From NCBI GenBank assembly GCA_964389365.1, contig CAYMDO010000006.1, positions 8,806 to 72,805 on the forward strand: a stretch of DNA of 64,000 bases, written 5' to 3'. Each line of letters starts with the position of its first letter. The stretch's first letter is position 1. The position numbers and the translations under genes were made by a program. This document shows positions 35,132 through 44,572 of this stretch, one piece after another. The notes under the pieces were generated by a model. The model made no database searches and was not told where the DNA came from. It saw only the letters and a list, made by a program, of their open reading frames with translations. This DNA comes from UBA993 sp964389365. Its GTDB lineage: Bacteria > Bacillota > Dethiobacteria > DTU022.

Positions 35132-35160
35132 ATTATATTAAAGGGTTACAATAAAGTCAA
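35132..35160 (-). promoter_or_regulatory. Sigma-A type promoter of nadE operon
   Basis: On the minus strand TTGACT (35155-35160), 17 bases, TATAAT (35132-35137). Transcription would start near 35125, giving a leader of about 84 bases. Confidence 0.75.
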
Positions 35161-35202
35161 TAGCGGAGGCTTTTTAGCTGTATCTGTCCTGCCGGCTGCT
35201 CC

Positions 35203-35231
35203 TTGCTTATACAGCCGGGGGCTTTTATAAT
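35203..35231 (+). promoter_or_regulatory. Promoter of the glutaredoxin-like gene
   Basis: TTGCTT (35203-35208), 17 bases, TATAAT (35226-35231), divergent from the nadE promoter. Confidence 0.6.
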
Positions 35232-35275
35232 CTCAGGTAGAGGGTTTTAAAATCTTAACCAGCGGGGGTGCAACC

Positions 35276-35485
35276 ATGCTCGAAGTTTATGTTAAAGACG
35301 GCTGTCCTTACTGCGAAAAACAGCTGGATATTTTTAAAAAGAAAGGCCTTGAATATAAACTCTATAATATAAGCGTTGACCGGGAGGCTCACGACAGGGT
35401 GCGCGACCTTTTTAAAGCGGATAAAGTGCCGGTGGTTGTAGAAGACGGCATAGTCACAAATATCGGGTTTGGCGGGGGCGGCTGA
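35276..35485 (+). CDS. Small glutaredoxin-like protein (Uxx-star-like, Cys form)
   Basis: 69 residues. A glutaredoxin fold core with CPYC at residues 10-13, a TVPVV-like cis-Pro segment (KVPVVVEDG) and an unusual GFGGGG end. The short length and the Gly-rich end resemble the Uxx-star family of glutaredoxin-like proteins, in which the first redox residue is often selenocysteine; here the codon is TGT, so Cys. A thiol-disulfide or deglutathionylation role is likely. Monocistronic, with its own promoter. Confidence 0.7.
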   Translation: MLEVYVKDGCPYCEKQLDIFKKKGLEYKLYNISVDREAHDRVRDLFKADKVPVVVEDGIVTNIGFGGGG

Positions 35486-35515
35486 AAAATCTGATAATGG
35501 TTGCCGGTGGCAACC

Positions 35516-36433
35516 CTATCGCGGATCGAGGTGGACAACCGCATCGCAGTAAAAGCTGCTGCTGATCCGGTTTTCGACCCTGTTTGCAATAATATGCGCC
35601 TCATCAAGGCTGAGACGGCCATTGACGCCAATGTGCATAGTTACCACTTTCCATGAACCGTAGTCGTGGATTTCCAGATCGTGGGTATCGATTACACCTT
35701 CAACATCCATGGCGCACCTGGTCACTCCGCTTCTCAGGTCTGCTTCCGGAGCTTTGCCGAGGAGGCTGCTGCAAGACTGCATAGCTATCTTGATGCCTGC
35801 ATAAATAATGAACAGCGCCACACCGAAGCCGAGGTAGGCGTCCAGGGTTTTTACCCCAAAATAGCCGCCAACCAGAGCGGCTAAGACTAAAACTGACGAC
35901 AGTGAATCACTGCGGTGATGCCAGGCATCACCCGCAAGCGCATCAGAGTTAATCATTTTGCCGAGCAGGTCAGAAAAGTGGTACATAAATTCCTTTGCCA
36001 TAATTGAAGCAACGACCACTGCTATGGCCGCTATGCTCGGCCGGGCATAAATGCCTTCAGCCAGGCGGTGATAAGAGTTGTAAATGAAAGCGATTCCTGC
36101 GCCGATCAGCATTATGGCAATCAGCAGCGCGGCCAGGTATTCGACGCGTCCGTGACCGTGTGGATGCTCTTGATCGGGTTTGCGCCGGGCGAGCGAAAAA
36201 CCGGCCAGGACGACCATCGACGATAAAATATCCGATGCGCTGTGCACTGCGTCGGCAATCAGGGCAATGCTGTTCGTGTGCAACCCGAAAGCAGCTTTTA
36301 CCAGGGCAATCAGCGTATTACCAATGATGCTCAGCCAGCTCTCGATCAGGCCAACCCGGTAGCGTTCTTCAGGTTTGCGCAAATCTTTTTCGGCAGTCAG
36401 TATCACTGCCAGTTTTTCGGCCAGTATTCTCAA
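35516..36433 (-). CDS. Cation diffusion facilitator transporter
   Basis: 305 residues with six membrane helices and a cytoplasmic C-terminal domain. Metal-site motifs are ADAVHSASD in helix 2 and AGDAWHHRSDS in helix 5, the paired HxxxD sites of CDF proteins. It exports divalent cations such as Zn2+, Mn2+ or Fe2+ against protons; the metal cannot be named with confidence. TTG start at 36433. Confidence 0.85.
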   Translation of the reverse strand: MRILAEKLAVILTAEKDLRKPEERYRVGLIESWLSIIGNTLIALVKAAFGLHTNSIALIADAVHSASDILSSMVVLAGFSLARRKPDQEHPHGHGRVEYLAALLIAIMLIGAGIAFIYNSYHRLAEGIYARPSIAAIAVVVASIMAKEFMYHFSDLLGKMINSDALAGDAWHHRSDSLSSVLVLAALVGGYFGVKTLDAYLGFGVALFIIYAGIKIAMQSCSSLLGKAPEADLRSGVTRCAMDVEGVIDTHDLEIHDYGSWKVVTMHIGVNGRLSLDEAHIIANRVENRISSSFYCDAVVHLDPR

Positions 36434-36653
36434 CAGGACCCGCCCTTATAAGAATTTACTCAATTATAACATAGCGGCAACAGATCTCTCAAATCTCAGT
36501 TAATTTTAATACATAGGTGAGCGAAGCTGCTGCCACGGCGCATGATGTTTTATCATTTCCCGCAGGGGGAGGGAATCGCGGCGCCCGTGTAGAAATTAGC
36601 CTCAGGTAAAAGGTTGCTTAAAGCATCTACAGAGCAAGGGGGTGTGGTTATCA

Positions 36654-37526
36654 TTGCAGGTTAAAAAAGCGGTTATCCCGGCTGCCGGCATGGGAACCAG
36701 GTTTTTACCGGCTACCAAAGTTCAGCCGAAAGAGATGCTGCCGATAGTTGATGTCCCGGCTATCCAGTATGTGGTTGAAGAAGCAGTGAATGCCGGTATC
36801 ACCGAAATTCTGATTATTACCGGGCGCAGCAAACGGGCCATCGAGGATCATTTTGACAAAAGCATTGAGCTGGAGAACCTGCTTGAAGAAAAAGGGAAAA
36901 GCAATGAACTTGCCGAGATGCAGAGAATCAGTAACCTGGCTGATATTTTTTATGTCCGGCAAAAAGAAGCGCTTGGCCTCGGGCATGCGGTAGCCTGCGC
37001 CCGCAGCTTCGTGGGCAATGAGCCTTTTGCAGTTTTGCTCGGCGATGATATTGTGCACGCCACAGTGCCGGTTATCGGCCAGCTGGCCGATATCTATAAC
37101 CGCAAAAGCGGGACGGTACTCGGTTGCCAGAGAGTTGGACTTGACAACATCCGGAAATATGGAGCGGTGGATGCCGATGACTATGGCGAAAAAGTCGTGC
37201 GGGTGCGCAGCCTGGTTGAAAAACCGGAACCGTCAGAGGCAAAATCTGATTTAGCGGTCCTGGGCCGTTATATTATTGACCCGGCGATATTCGAGGTTTT
37301 GGCCGTAACCCCGCCGGGCGCGGGAGGTGAATTGCAGCTGACCGATGCCCTGAACCTGCTGGCTCAGCAGCAGCCCGTCTGGGCTTACAGTTTTGAAGGG
37401 CGGCGTTACGATGTCGGAGACCGGCTTGGTTACATCGAAGCGACACTGGAATATGCCCTGCGCAGGGATGATCTTGCTCCCCGGCTGAAAGCTTATCTGA
37501 AAACCCTGACCGATCAGGTTGGATAG
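36654..37526 (+). CDS. galU: UTP-glucose-1-phosphate uridylyltransferase
   Basis: About 290 residues. Starts with KAVIPAAGMGTRFLPATK and QPKEMLPI, the GalU nucleotide-binding motif, and has GDDIVHA and GLGHAVACA. It makes UDP-glucose for envelope polysaccharides. Two starts are possible: GTG 36642 lies within the AAGGGGG site, so TTG 36654 with an 11-base spacing is preferred. Confidence 0.92.
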   Translation: MQVKKAVIPAAGMGTRFLPATKVQPKEMLPIVDVPAIQYVVEEAVNAGITEILIITGRSKRAIEDHFDKSIELENLLEEKGKSNELAEMQRISNLADIFYVRQKEALGLGHAVACARSFVGNEPFAVLLGDDIVHATVPVIGQLADIYNRKSGTVLGCQRVGLDNIRKYGAVDADDYGEKVVRVRSLVEKPEPSEAKSDLAVLGRYIIDPAIFEVLAVTPPGAGGELQLTDALNLLAQQQPVWAYSFEGRRYDVGDRLGYIEATLEYALRRDDLAPRLKAYLKTLTDQVG

Positions 37527-37547
37527 TTTGGAAAGGAGGACTCCCTA

Positions 37548-38861
37548 ATGTATCTTCGCCCTGCCCCCCTGGCCCCGCTGGCTGCAGGCTTAAGAAGCGG
37601 CGCGCTAAGCCTGAAAAAATATTTAAATGATCTCCTCGCTAGAATTGATGAGACAGATCAAAAAATCGAAGCATTTATCCCGGAGCAGGATCGCCGCGGT
37701 CGCCTACTGGCTGAAGCCGACCTGCTCCTGGCTACTTTTCCCGAATCACGAAGGAGGCCGCCCCTGTTCGGGGTACCGGTTGGGGTCAAGGATATTTACC
37801 ATGTCGGTGGATTCCCAACCCGTGCCGGTTCCAGGCTTGACCCGGGCTTGTTAGCCGGGCCTGAGGCGGAATCGGTGCTGTTATTGCGCCAGGCGGGGGC
37901 ATTGATCCTCGGTAAGACCGTAACTACCGAATTTGCCTATTTCGAACCCGGCCCGACCCGCAACCCCCACAACTTAGGGCACACTCCCGGGGGTTCAAGC
38001 AGCGGTTCCGCTGCAGCGGTTGCCGCAGGGCTATGCCCGCTCGCCCTCGGAACCCAGACTATCGGTTCAATCAACAGGCCTGCCGCTTTCTGCGGGGTGA
38101 TCGGTTTTAAGCCGAGTTACGGCAGGGTTCCAGCTGCGGGGGTTATACATTTTTCACGTTCAGCCGATCATGCAGGCTGTTTTACGCAGGATATCCCGGG
38201 GATGCTTCTGGCTGCCGCAGTTCTCTGCTATAACTGGAAGGAAATCAGCGTCAATTACCTTCCGGTGCTCGGTGTTCCCAAAGGAAAGTACCTCGGGCAA
38301 ACTGAACCGGAAGCTTTGTCATGCTTCTACAAGCAGCTTGATCAGCTGCAGGGCAGCGGTTACAAGGTTAAGGAAGTTTTGGCCCTGGATGACATAGATA
38401 ATATTGCCTCCTGGCACCGCAAGCTGGTTGCAGCAGAAATGGCGATGGAACACCGTGATTTATTCGCCGGCAATGCCGCGCTGTACCGCCCGGGGACAGC
38501 AGAAATCATCAGGGAAGGACAGGCGGTTTCGAAAGCTGACCTGATAGAAGCACGGCGCATGCAAAAGGTTTTGAGGGACACGCTGGAGATAAAAATGCGC
38601 GATGCAAAAATTGATCTCTGGGTAACCCCGTCGGCGATCGGTGCTGCTCCGGAGGGGATTGGTGCCACCGGAAACCCGGCCATGAACCTGCCCTGGACAA
38701 ACAGCGGGCTCCCGACAATATCGGTACCTTCCGGCAGAGCCGGTAACGGGCTGCCTCTCTCCCTTCAGCTGGTTGCCCCGTTTATGGGCGATGAGCTGCT
38801 GATAAATTGGGCAGGCGGTATATCCGGGGTGTTTGGCGCCTACCAGGCTTATAATCAATAA
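37548..38861 (+). CDS. Amidase-signature hydrolase (intact triad)
   Basis: 437 residues. Amidase family with Lys in GVPVGVKDIYH, the loop GGSSSGSAAAVAAG and the nucleophile segment GTQTIGSINRPA, so Lys, cis-Ser and Ser are all present. The closest relatives are likely stand-alone amidases of the AtzF/GatA-like group; the substrate is unknown. 21 bases after galU with a GGAGG site. Because the gatA of this genome has lost its serines, this enzyme is a candidate replacement, though there is no direct evidence of partnership with GatB. Confidence 0.85.
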   Translation: MYLRPAPLAPLAAGLRSGALSLKKYLNDLLARIDETDQKIEAFIPEQDRRGRLLAEADLLLATFPESRRRPPLFGVPVGVKDIYHVGGFPTRAGSRLDPGLLAGPEAESVLLLRQAGALILGKTVTTEFAYFEPGPTRNPHNLGHTPGGSSSGSAAAVAAGLCPLALGTQTIGSINRPAAFCGVIGFKPSYGRVPAAGVIHFSRSADHAGCFTQDIPGMLLAAAVLCYNWKEISVNYLPVLGVPKGKYLGQTEPEALSCFYKQLDQLQGSGYKVKEVLALDDIDNIASWHRKLVAAEMAMEHRDLFAGNAALYRPGTAEIIREGQAVSKADLIEARRMQKVLRDTLEIKMRDAKIDLWVTPSAIGAAPEGIGATGNPAMNLPWTNSGLPTISVPSGRAGNGLPLSLQLVAPFMGDELLINWAGGISGVFGAYQAYNQ

Positions 38862-39011
38862 CCCTATCTCCGGGCAGCCGTGAAGCCGCAGATGACGTTA
38901 TCAGTCTGCAGGCATTCCAGGCTGACGCCTTCCGGGAAATTCGGTTAAGGGTTATATTGCTGCAGGAAAGATCGTCGCTATTTAAGGCCACATTACGGTT
39001 GAGGTGCCAAG

Positions 39012-39686
39012 ATGCAAGAAATATTCAGCCTGCAAAATGTAAAGTACGGTAATATCCTGCAGGTAGATGAGCTGGTAATTCCTGGGGGGGCAATATTTAC
39101 AGTTACCGGAAAAAGCGGCAGCGGTAAAACTACTTTCCTCAGGCTACTTAATAATTTGATCAGCTGCGAGCAGGGCGATATTTATTATCATGGCACCAAC
39201 ATCAAAGCCCTTGACCCGGTAACCCTGCGCCGCCGTATAGTGATGGTCCCCCAGGCCCCTTATATCTTTCCCGGGAATATCGAGGATAATATCCGGCAGG
39301 CTTTTTATTACAACCGTAAAGAACCGCCCGGGCAGGACATGATCAGGAAGTTGCTCGTGAGATTTGGCCTGCCCCCGGATCCCCGGCATGATACCCTTAA
39401 TTTTTCGGGCGGTGAAAAACAGCGGCTCGCCCTGGCCAGGGCGTTACTGCTTGAACCGGAAACCCTTCTTCTGGATGAACCAACAGCTGCCCTGGACGAA
39501 GCAAATGCAACCGCAGTTCTAGACTGCCTGACTGAATGGGCAAGTGAAGCAGGCAGGTCATTGGTGATGGTTTCCCATGCGTTATATTTGGTTGAGGCCA
39601 GGAGCGGCACGGTAATTATACTGGAAGGCGGTAAAGTCGGTAAGATTTGGAAACCTGCTGTGAAAGGAAATGATCTTTATGCCTGA
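39012..39686 (+). CDS. fetA: ABC transporter ATP-binding protein (FetA/YbbL-like)
   Basis: 224 residues. Walker A TGKSGSGKTT, signature NFSGGEKQRLALARAL, Walker B LLLDEPTAALD. Its partner overlaps the 3' end and is of the UPF0014 type, so the pair matches FetAB, proposed to export iron and confer peroxide resistance in E. coli. Confidence 0.85.
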   Translation: MQEIFSLQNVKYGNILQVDELVIPGGAIFTVTGKSGSGKTTFLRLLNNLISCEQGDIYYHGTNIKALDPVTLRRRIVMVPQAPYIFPGNIEDNIRQAFYYNRKEPPGQDMIRKLLVRFGLPPDPRHDTLNFSGGEKQRLALARALLLEPETLLLDEPTAALDEANATAVLDCLTEWASEAGRSLVMVSHALYLVEARSGTVIILEGGKVGKIWKPAVKGNDLYA

Positions 39687-40467
39687 ACAGCTTACAATCG
39701 AAATGTGGCGCCTGGTTGCTTCATATCTTTTTCTTGTCCTGTTGGTTGTTATGTCCTTCCTGCTCCGTCTCAGGCGCAGTAAAAACTACATCATCGCCAC
39801 AGCCCGGATGACCGTCCAGCTGGTGCTCGCCGGTTATCTTCTTGACCTGGTTTTCGGGCAGCGCAACCCCCTTGTGACCGTGCTGATTTTTCTTGTTATG
39901 CAGGGCTTCGCAATTTTTACGATTATCAGCCATTCAAAAGGGGAAATTTCTCAACAGCTGAAAAGGGTGGTAGTTATCTCGATTTTTCTCGGCACCTCGG
40001 TGCCGCTTGCTTATTTTATGCTGGTTGTTATTGCCGCCAACCCCTGGTATGAGCCGCGCTACTTTATACCGATTGCCGGGATGACAGTCGGTAATTCCAT
40101 GACCGGTATTACACTGGGGGTGGAGAGACTGATTCAGGGTTTTAAAAGCGGCCGGGCAAGGATTGAGGAAGCGCTGATGCTTGGCGCATCCCCACAGATG
40201 GCAGTCAGGGATCTCCTGGGTGAAACTTTCAGTGCGGCAATCATCCCGACGATCAATTCAATGCTCGGGATGGGCCTTGTTTTCATCCCCGGAATGATGA
40301 CCGGGCAGATTCTGGCCGGCTCCACGGCCATCGAGGCCATTAAGTATCAAATTGTAATCATGATGGGGATTACAGGCAGCGTGTCGCTGGCTGTCTTTCT
40401 GGTAATCCATCTTGGCTGCCGCACCTTTTTTAATGACCGGGCCCAGCTGGTAAACCTGCAGCGCTAA
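39679..40467 (+). CDS. fetB: ABC transporter permease, UPF0014 (FetB/YbbM-like)
   Basis: 262 residues with about seven helices and the UPF0014 signatures YFIPIAGMTVGNSMTG and FIPGMMTGQILAGSTAIEAIKYQ. ATG 39679 is preferred to 39670 because of the spacing to GAAAGGA at 39662-39668. Overlaps fetA by 8 bases. Confidence 0.88.
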   Translation: MPEQLTIEMWRLVASYLFLVLLVVMSFLLRLRRSKNYIIATARMTVQLVLAGYLLDLVFGQRNPLVTVLIFLVMQGFAIFTIISHSKGEISQQLKRVVVISIFLGTSVPLAYFMLVVIAANPWYEPRYFIPIAGMTVGNSMTGITLGVERLIQGFKSGRARIEEALMLGASPQMAVRDLLGETFSAAIIPTINSMLGMGLVFIPGMMTGQILAGSTAIEAIKYQIVIMMGITGSVSLAVFLVIHLGCRTFFNDRAQLVNLQR

Positions 40468-40542
40468 CCGTGCCCGCCGGCTGATATTAAATGCGGGGTT
40501 TTCCGTAATACTGAGCATTTCCCGTAACCCCGGCGAATAACC

Positions 40543-41661
40543 CTATTCTTCCCGCAGGACCATTTGCATCTGCATGAAGCGCATCATGTCAGTACGGCTG
40601 AGCAGGCCGACCAGGTCGCCGTTTTTCATGACCAGTGCCCTGCCGGTATTCTGGGCAGCCATCTTCTCCATTACTTCAGCAGCATCGTTTTCCGGCTTCA
40701 ACACCATAACTTCCCTTAACGGGGTAAGGATTCTCGAGACCTTTGTTCGTGGCCAGTCTTCGCGAGGCACTTTTTTCATGCTCTGCAGCGATACCAGGCC
40801 GTGTGTTGTAGACCCGTAAACTACCGGAAAAGCGCCATATTTGTGTTGCAGGAAACATTCGGCCAGATCATCAAGGGTGTCGTCCGGGGAAACAGCGGCA
40901 AGATTTGTGCTCATCAGATCGGCAATTATTATTCCGGAGAATGTTTCTTTAAGGATCAGCTGCGAGTAGCTTGATTGACCGGCCTGATTGATCATCCAGC
41001 CGAGAAAAATTAACCAGAGCCCCCATAAATCACCCCGGATAAAAATCTGTAAAAACCCCAAGCCCATAGCAAGGTAGGACAACAGTGTTCCAAGCCCGAC
41101 TGCAATACGCGTGGCTTTAAGCATATTTTTGCCAAACAGCCAGACGATGGCGCGGAAAATTCTGCCGCCGTCAAGGGGAAAGGCCGGAATCAGGTTAAAC
41201 AGAGCCATGATCAGGTTCAGGCGGGCAATGAAGTAGAGAGCTTCGCTAACGATCAGGCCCGGGGTTAAAACCAGGTAATAGATGCTGCCAGATAGCAAAG
41301 CGATAATCAGGCTGGTAAGCGGTCCGGCGGCCGTAACCTTCAGCTCGGCAACAGGATCAGCCGGTTCGGCTTCCATTTGCGCTATACCGCCAAAGATAAA
41401 AAGGGTAATTTTTTTTATCGGGATACCCTCCCTGACTGCTACCAGCGAGTGCCCGAATTCATGCAGTAAAACTGAGGCCAAGAGGACCAACGTGGTTAAT
41501 ATGCCGGCCGCCCAGTATACAGATGGTTCATAGTTAACGGCAACAGTGGGGAAGTAACCCTGGGCCAGGGTTAAACTGAAGAGAAAAAAGATCAGCAGCC
41601 AGCTAAAATGGATTTCTACCGGAATTCCCCGGGCCACTGCCAGGCGTATTGAGTTGTTCAT
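40543..41661 (-). CDS. M50 site-2 protease-like zinc metalloprotease with CBS pair
   Basis: 372 residues. Zinc ligands: HEFGH in LLHEFGHSLVAV and the Asp of NLIPAFPLDGGR, set in a multi-helix membrane core (residues 1-235). A C-terminal CBS pair (about 245-365) is typical of the SpoIVFB-like, CBS-containing subgroup, where adenine nucleotides may gate activity. It cleaves substrates within the membrane; target unknown. GGGGAGG precedes the ATG. Confidence 0.88.
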   Translation of the reverse strand: MNNSIRLAVARGIPVEIHFSWLLIFFLFSLTLAQGYFPTVAVNYEPSVYWAAGILTTLVLLASVLLHEFGHSLVAVREGIPIKKITLFIFGGIAQMEAEPADPVAELKVTAAGPLTSLIIALLSGSIYYLVLTPGLIVSEALYFIARLNLIMALFNLIPAFPLDGGRIFRAIVWLFGKNMLKATRIAVGLGTLLSYLAMGLGFLQIFIRGDLWGLWLIFLGWMINQAGQSSYSQLILKETFSGIIIADLMSTNLAAVSPDDTLDDLAECFLQHKYGAFPVVYGSTTHGLVSLQSMKKVPREDWPRTKVSRILTPLREVMVLKPENDAAEVMEKMAAQNTGRALVMKNGDLVGLLSRTDMMRFMQMQMVLREE

Positions 41662-41773
41662 CGCCTCAGCCTCCCCTGGATCGTTTATTTAGTATAATAT
41701 CATTATTAGTGGCAAAAGAATATTTTCCTGCCCGTATGATCTAGAAAAAGGTTGGTGATTTGAACTGAGAGAT

Positions 41774-42196
41774 ATGAAGCCGGGAGCTGTTGCGATTTTT
41801 ATTGCCGCTGATCTGGCGGGCTGGCTGATTTTACTGTTGGTATTGAGTTATTATGGAATGAGTCATTTGCTGATTTTATCGCTCGGCCTGATTATCCTTT
41901 TTGCAGCGCTTTACGACCTGCAGTGCGGACAGCTGTCAGCGTTCTTTTCTGCTTTTCTCGGCCTGGAGGGCTCTGGTGATTTGGGAAGGTTCAGGTGGCT
42001 TCCGGTAATTCTGGCTGCCCTCCTTCTGTTCCTCAGCCTGCCGGTGGTTTTTGAACACGGTTGGGTTAATGAAACACAATGTTGGGCGATGCAGCAGGAC
42101 GGACAGCTGATCAGGGTATTAATGCCGGCAGCCGTCGGAGGCCTGGCTGTTATTGCGATTGCTGTAGGCACAATTCTGGCTGGACTAAAAAAATAA
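41774..42196 (+). CDS. Small multi-helix membrane protein, unknown
   Basis: 140 residues with about four hydrophobic segments (near 8-26, 28-47, 75-92 and 115-136). Not recognised. The ribosome binding site is weak. TATAAT at 41693-41698 may be its promoter -10. Its coding status rests mainly on length and hydrophobic pattern. Confidence 0.5.
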   Translation: MKPGAVAIFIAADLAGWLILLLVLSYYGMSHLLILSLGLIILFAALYDLQCGQLSAFFSAFLGLEGSGDLGRFRWLPVILAALLLFLSLPVVFEHGWVNETQCWAMQQDGQLIRVLMPAAVGGLAVIAIAVGTILAGLKK

Positions 42197-42286
42197 TGTT
42201 TGCTGCAGTGTATTTGCCTCATGCAGGTATCATGTTAGTCAGGAAAGAGCGCTTTGCCGGGGTTGGCTTCAGCTCTTATCAGCAGC

Positions 42287-43414
42287 TCAACTGCTGATTT
42301 CTCCGAGGGCAATTAGCGCTTCCCGGCGCACGCTTTCTTCCGGGTCCCGTTCAGAGCATTTGCCAAGGGCAAATGCTGCCTGCCTGCCGCCAAGTTGCCC
42401 CAAAGCCCAGGCTGCGTGAAGCCGGATCAACCGGCGCGGGTCGTTTTCAAGGGTCCGGGCCAGCGGTTTTACTGCATTCCCGGCTTTGCTGTTGCCGAGG
42501 GCGATAACAGCATTTCTCTGCAGTGTAGTCTTGCCTCTCCACCCGGCGGCAGTAAGCCTGATTGTTGTATCAAATTCGCGACGCGTCATTTTTAGCAGCG
42601 CAAATAGTTCCGGTTCAGCAGGGAATAATTCACGGCTGAATTCCGCGAGCGGAGAAACGGCAGCCTTCCGGTTAAGCGGGCATGCTTCCTGGCAAAGATC
42701 ACAGCCGTAAAGCCTGTTACCGAGACTGGTGCGCCATTTAGAAGGGAAAATCCCGGATACCTGGCTCTGGTAGGAGAGGCACCGATCAGGGTTTAGGGTA
42801 TAAGGTTCGGTCAGCGCGCCGGTGGGGCAGGCTTCCCGGCATTTACCGCATTTAAGGCAATCTTCACCGGTATCTTGATCCGGTTCGATTGTTATGTCAA
42901 GCAGTATAGTGCCGAGGGCAACGTAAGAACCGTAAAGGGGGTTGATAAGGCAGCAGTTTTCACCGGTTACCCCCAGGCCGCTTTTGCGCGCCAGTTCCCG
43001 CTCCAGGAGAGGGCTCCGGTCAGTTAAGATCAGGTGCCTGACAGGTGTGTCGGAAACCTCCCTGATTTTGCCTGCCAGCAGAGATGCTTTTTCTTCAACA
43101 ACCAGGTGATAGTCAACCGACCTGGCGCAGCGGGAAACAAAACCCTTCGGCCCTTCCCCGGCAGGGGTGGGGAAGGGAGCTGGCCTGTTATAGGGGATCG
43201 CCAGGTTTATTATCGTGCAACAGCCGGGCAGCAGCCGGGCGGGTGAAAGCCGAAGCGCAGGGTTATGTTCTTCAAAAGGAGTCAGGCGGCCTTCCCTGAT
43301 CCTTTTTTCCAGAGGGTGGCGCATTGATTCGAGCGGTTCGGCGGAAGCAACTCCAACCTGGTCGATATTGAAAAAGCGCCCCATTTTTTTTATTGCCGGC
43401 AGACCAATTGGCAT
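42287..43414 (-). CDS. queG: Epoxyqueuosine reductase
   Basis: 375 residues. Two ferredoxin-type clusters: CLKCGKCREACP and, after a gap, CDLCQEACP. The upstream cobalamin-binding catalytic part and C-terminal HEAT-like repeats (RLIRLHAAWALGQLGG) are as in QueG. It reduces epoxyqueuosine to queuosine in tRNA. A tRNA role fits the other modification genes in the window. Confidence 0.92.
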   Translation of the reverse strand: MPIGLPAIKKMGRFFNIDQVGVASAEPLESMRHPLEKRIREGRLTPFEEHNPALRLSPARLLPGCCTIINLAIPYNRPAPFPTPAGEGPKGFVSRCARSVDYHLVVEEKASLLAGKIREVSDTPVRHLILTDRSPLLERELARKSGLGVTGENCCLINPLYGSYVALGTILLDITIEPDQDTGEDCLKCGKCREACPTGALTEPYTLNPDRCLSYQSQVSGIFPSKWRTSLGNRLYGCDLCQEACPLNRKAAVSPLAEFSRELFPAEPELFALLKMTRREFDTTIRLTAAGWRGKTTLQRNAVIALGNSKAGNAVKPLARTLENDPRRLIRLHAAWALGQLGGRQAAFALGKCSERDPEESVRREALIALGEISS

Positions 43415-43580
43415 ATGCTTATACCTTCTGTCACTTCTGACGATTATACCGCGAATGATATTACCGGATCAGTAGTATCGCGGTGATGGCGCAGGGGAGT
43501 ATAAACGCGGTACCCGGAATCGGCCGGTTTTTGGGCTTTAATGTGTTGCCCAAATGTAAATGCAGCAAATTTCTTCTTGC

Positions 43581-44570
43581 CTAGTCCGGGTTGTGGCAGG
43601 CAACCCACTGGTTTGTGCCGGTTTTGGTTTCGCCCGGCTCGGTTTCCCGGCAGATCGGCAGCACCTTATTGCAGCGCGTGTGAAAATAACATCCGCTTGG
43701 CGGGTTGATGGGGCTCGGAACATCGCCTTCCAGGATAATCCTCTTACGCTGCCGTTCAACTGTCGGATCGGCAATTGGCACGGCAGAGGTAAGTGCTTTC
43801 GTATAAGGATGATGGGGCGTGGTGTAAAGATCCTCGCTGGCGATCATTTCAACTATTTTGCCTAAGTACATAACAGCTACCCGGTCGGAAATATAGCGAA
43901 TCATTGAAAGATCGTGGGCGATCACCAGGTAAGTCAGGTTAAGCTCTTTCTGCAGGTCCTCCAGCATGTTGACAATTTGGGCCTGTATTGAGACATCGAC
44001 CGCTGAGATCGGCTCATCGCAGACGATCAGCTCCGGTTCCACGGCAAGAGCCCTGGCGATGCCGATACGCTGCCGCTGCCCGCCGCTGAACTCATGGGGG
44101 TAACGGTTCACATGTTCCGGGTTAAGGCCGACCAGGTCGAGCAGCTGCTGAACCCTCTCTTTTCTTTCCCCGTCACTGCCTGCCAGGCTGTGGATATCCA
44201 GCGGTTCTCCGACGATGTCGCCCACTGTCATCCTCGGGTTTAAAGAAGAGTACGGATCCTGGAAAATCATCTGCATTTCTCTTCGGTAAAGTATTTTATT
44301 GCTCTTCTTTGCCTGGAAAAGGTTTTCGCCCTTATAGAATATTTCGCCTGAGGTTGGCCGGTAAAGGCCTATCAAAGTCCGGCCGACGGTTGTTTTGCCG
44401 CATCCGCTTTCGCCGACCAGCCCCAGGGTTTCCCCCGGGTTAATTGAAAAAGAAACTCCATCTACCGCTTTTACGATCACTTGGCTGCTAACCAGGCCGG
44501 AGATTTTAATAAAATGTTTTTTCAGGTTCCTGGCTTCAACGATCGGTTCCACTGCCGGGTTTGTGTTCAC
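43581..44570 (-). CDS. oppF: Oligopeptide ABC transporter ATP-binding protein
   Basis: 329 residues. Walker A GESGCGKTTVGRT, signature FSGGQRQRIGIARAL, Walker B LIVCDEPISAVD, and the C-terminal oligopeptide/dipeptide domain with GCYFHTRC. Last gene of oppA-B-C-D-F on the minus strand, 2 bases from oppD. Confidence 0.9.
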   Translation of the reverse strand: MNTNPAVEPIVEARNLKKHFIKISGLVSSQVIVKAVDGVSFSINPGETLGLVGESGCGKTTVGRTLIGLYRPTSGEIFYKGENLFQAKKSNKILYRREMQMIFQDPYSSLNPRMTVGDIVGEPLDIHSLAGSDGERKERVQQLLDLVGLNPEHVNRYPHEFSGGQRQRIGIARALAVEPELIVCDEPISAVDVSIQAQIVNMLEDLQKELNLTYLVIAHDLSMIRYISDRVAVMYLGKIVEMIASEDLYTTPHHPYTKALTSAVPIADPTVERQRKRIILEGDVPSPINPPSGCYFHTRCNKVLPICRETEPGETKTGTNQWVACHNPD

Positions 44571-44572
44571 TA

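Noticed and set aside
35306..35320. Selenocysteine at the glutaredoxin active site
   Set aside because: The codon is TGT, not TGA.
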